The notes under the pieces were generated by a model. That model saw only the letters and a list, made by a program, of their open reading frames with translations, was not told the origin of the DNA and did not search any database. From contig JAJYYO010000002.1 of the NCBI GenBank assembly GCA_021800795.1, positions 146,921 through 210,920 on the forward strand: DNA of 64,000 nt. Reading direction: 5' to 3'. The DNA is from Pseudomonadota bacterium. Lineage in GTDB: Bacteria; Pseudomonadota; Gammaproteobacteria; Burkholderiales; Gallionellaceae. The position numbers and the translations under genes were made by a program. This document shows, piece by piece, positions 62,496-64,000 of this stretch (positions are counted from its first letter, which is position 1; each line of letters opens with the position of its first letter).

Positions 62496-62506
62496 GCTTG
62501 CCTCCG

Positions 62507-63025
62507 CTACATCGGTTTATCGTTTACAACACCGCCATCCAGCGTGACCATGTCGGGGGTGATTTCCTTGAAACTGAGCACTTTTCCGCCGTATTGTTTT
62601 GCAAAAGCGTCGGCATCCGCAAGCTGTGCAAACGTGGCCAGGGTGGGTCCCATGCTGCCGGTACGCCTGCTGCCCAATACATAATAAGCCGACCTTGCGT
62701 CGATCCAATGACCTGCGGGCTTATTCCAATCCGCCTTGCCCATATCCTGAGTGAAAATGCCCTTGACGCGCTTTTGCTGTTCGGGAGCGAGGTACGTCGA
62801 CACCATTTCAACGGTGTCGCAGAAAAAATCCGCATCGCCCTTGTCGTATTGTATCTGGCCTTTGGGGCCCGGGTAATCCATCAGCAGCATGCCGTCCAGC
62901 GCACAGGTCGCGGTTTTGGACGGCTCGATCGCAACAACAGGAACGGGCGCCTTGCTGCAGGCAGGCAGCAGCGCGAAAAGTCCCAGCATACCGAGCAGTC
63001 TGGCGGATTTTTTCAGGGTATTCAT
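62507..63025 (-). CDS. nosL: NosL, copper-binding lipoprotein for nitrous oxide reductase assembly
   Basis: A 172-residue periplasmic copper chaperone that helps load NosZ. The lipoprotein signal (RLLGMLGLFALLPAC) is followed by the NosL copper-site region ATCALDGMLLMDYPGPKGQI and the C-terminal ATFAQLADADAFAKQYGGKV, then LSFKEIT. ATG 63025 overlaps the nosY stop by 4 bp; the frame extended to 63067 is just nosY's end. The order nosF-nosY-nosL on the minus strand implies nosZ and nosD further right, outside the window. Confidence 0.9.
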   Translation of the reverse strand: MNTLKKSARLLGMLGLFALLPACSKAPVPVVAIEPSKTATCALDGMLLMDYPGPKGQIQYDKGDADFFCDTVEMVSTYLAPEQQKRVKGIFTQDMGKADWNKPAGHWIDARSAYYVLGSRRTGSMGPTLATFAQLADADAFAKQYGGKVLSFKEITPDMVTLDGGVVNDKPM

Positions 63026-63843
63026 TCGATTCTCCATGCGGCGACGCCCAGCGGTGCGATGATCCACAGGAACATGATGGCGCCGAGCAGTTTAGGATCG
63101 GACAGGGCTTCGGGGAAAACCGTCGCCAGTCCGTACAGGTTTTTGACCTCGCTCATGCTGAAAATGTTGAGGATGCGGAAGATGTCCGCCGGATTGAGCA
63201 GCAGCAGATAGGGGAAGAAGTCTCCGCCGATCTGCCCGCCGCTGAACACCAGTGCGCCGAGCAGCAGCAGGTCGTAGACCAGCACGTAAAAGAACCACAG
63301 CGCGATGGCCGCGCCGCTGGCGCGGGTGCGGTCAGCGGCGAGCACCGACACCATCACGCCCATACTCAGAAAAGCCATGCCCATCAGGATGGCGCTGAAC
63401 ACGAAGCCTGCATAGTGGTAGAGCGAGTTCAGGTCGATCTGGGGGGCGAGCAGCACGCCGGCAAGACCGAAGCCTGCAAGGGTCGAAAAGGCCAGCGCGG
63501 CGGACAGGCCGAAAAATTTCCCCAGCAGCAGCTCAAGGCGCGTGATCGGCATCGACAGCAGCAAATCCAGCGAGCCCCGCTCCCGTTCGCCGACGATGGC
63601 GTCGTAGCCCAGGATCAGCGCGATCAGCGGCACCAGATAGATGACCAGGCTGACCAGGCTGGCGATGGTGAGCTCGATGCCCTTGAAACCCACCGTGCCT
63701 TGCTGCGCGGAACCGAAGTAGGCGATGAGCAGCGCGAATACCGCGAACACGATGGCGATGGCCACGACCCAGCGGTTGCGGATGCGATCCCGGAATTCCT
63801 TGGCTGCGATGACGCGGACTTGCGATAGCTCAATGCCGATCAT
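63022..63843 (-). CDS. nosY: NosY, ABC-type permease for nitrous oxide reductase maturation
   Basis: The membrane subunit of the NosDFY complex that delivers sulfur and supports CuZ/CuA assembly of NosZ. The 273-residue protein starts IGIELSQVRVIAAKEFRDRI, the family's cytoplasmic start, then has about six helices. The coupling segment GYDAIVGERERGSLDLLLSM contacts the NosF ATPase. ATG 63843 overlaps the nosF stop (ATGA); extension to 63861 is not needed. Confidence 0.93.
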   Translation of the reverse strand: MIGIELSQVRVIAAKEFRDRIRNRWVVAIAIVFAVFALLIAYFGSAQQGTVGFKGIELTIASLVSLVIYLVPLIALILGYDAIVGERERGSLDLLLSMPITRLELLLGKFFGLSAALAFSTLAGFGLAGVLLAPQIDLNSLYHYAGFVFSAILMGMAFLSMGVMVSVLAADRTRASGAAIALWFFYVLVYDLLLLGALVFSGGQIGGDFFPYLLLLNPADIFRILNIFSMSEVKNLYGLATVFPEALSDPKLLGAIMFLWIIAPLGVAAWRIE

Positions 63844-64000
63844 GGATTTTTCTCCAGACAATTCAATTTAGGGCTGGCATAGCCGTGAAACACATCTTCC
63901 AGAGACGTTTCGCTGATGCGGATGTCGATCATGTCCGCCATGTAAGGGGCAAGCAGCGTGAACAGCGGGATTTTCTGCTCGCGCGGGCAGGTCACTGTCA
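63840..64000 (-). CDS. nosF: NosF, ABC ATPase for nitrous oxide reductase maturation (C-terminal part)
   Basis: The last 52 codons of a minus-strand gene continue past the window edge. They include PLFTLLAPYMADMIDIRISE and TSLEDVFHGYAS, the usual C-terminal tail of NosF after the ATPase core. The stop overlaps the nosY start by 4 bp. Walker motifs are out of view; identity rests on the tail and on nosY-nosL directly downstream. Confidence 0.8.
   Translation of the reverse strand, partial: TVTCPREQKIPLFTLLAPYMADMIDIRISETSLEDVFHGYASPKLNCLEKNP

Overview
The window looks like chromosome of a Gram-negative betaproteobacterium, most likely of the order Nitrosomonadales (Gallionellaceae/Sulfuricellaceae type). 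The gene order supports this: pcm-like/tolC, trkA-trkH next to a PilGHIJ-ChpA twitching chemosensory operon, yqgE-ruvX-pyrB-pyrC', ppc divergent from hemCDXY, rpiA-phoU-ppx, and a NO/N2O respiration block ending in nosF-Y-L. The family-level guess is inference; no rRNA or tRNA gene was seen in the window.

Layout. 1-1.5 kb: end of a pcm-like gene and tolC. 2-12.6 kb: type I restriction-modification island 1 (hsdM, a decayed toxin-antitoxin patch, hsdS, an SMC/RloC-like ATPase, a small winged-helix protein with its own operator, a DUF3800 protein, hsdR). 12.9-19.4 kb: argA, rsmE (minus strand), a thioredoxin-like protein, an inositol-monophosphatase-family gene and the TrkAH potassium system. 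19.5-27.9 kb: pilG-pilH-pilI-pilJ-chpA, controlling type IV pili. 28-34.3 kb: yqgE, ruvX, pyrB, a non-catalytic pyrC', an unknown gene and the M3 peptidase prlC. 34.4-43.2 kb: type I island 2 (hsdM, DUF1016 nuclease, hsdS, class II Fic protein, hsdR). 43.4-52.5 kb: xthA, ppc, hemC-hemD-hemX-(short) hemY and an ABC exporter. 52.6-58.3 kb: a small membrane protein, pgm, rpiA, phoU, ppx. 58.3-64 kb: an nnrS remnant, then a hemerythrin / DUF2249 / membrane protein / Dnr-type regulator operon and a cytochrome c lipoprotein, each behind a good FNR/DNR box, a small TumE-like toxin-antitoxin-like pair, and nosL-nosY-nosF on the minus strand (cut by the window end).

The most striking feature is the density and variety of short dispersed palindromic elements, many of them inside reading frames without breaking them. 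At least six kinds are visible. (i) A 62-bp element occurs four times, with a central hairpin whose two arms covary between copies. (ii) An ~82-bp element occurs twice, inverted around pgm, also with a covarying hairpin. (iii) A CCCTCACCCCAACCCTCTCCC-type palindrome occurs about nine times, seven inside hsdM1, hsdR1, prlC and hsdR2. (iv) Seven-base tandem units (TTGAGGA/GCGAGGA) add the same peptide to the ends of RuvX, PyrC' and HemD. (v) A 27-bp unit adds 9 residues to XthA. (vi) Elements with perfect 23-bp and 28-bp inverted repeats lie after hsdR1 and in the HsdS2 linker. One 62-bp copy is nested inside a palindrome in hsdM1, and removing 60 bp restores that palindrome. This resembles, by analogy only, the coding-sequence-tolerated palindromic elements described in Rickettsia. 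It is the best candidate here for something not well described.
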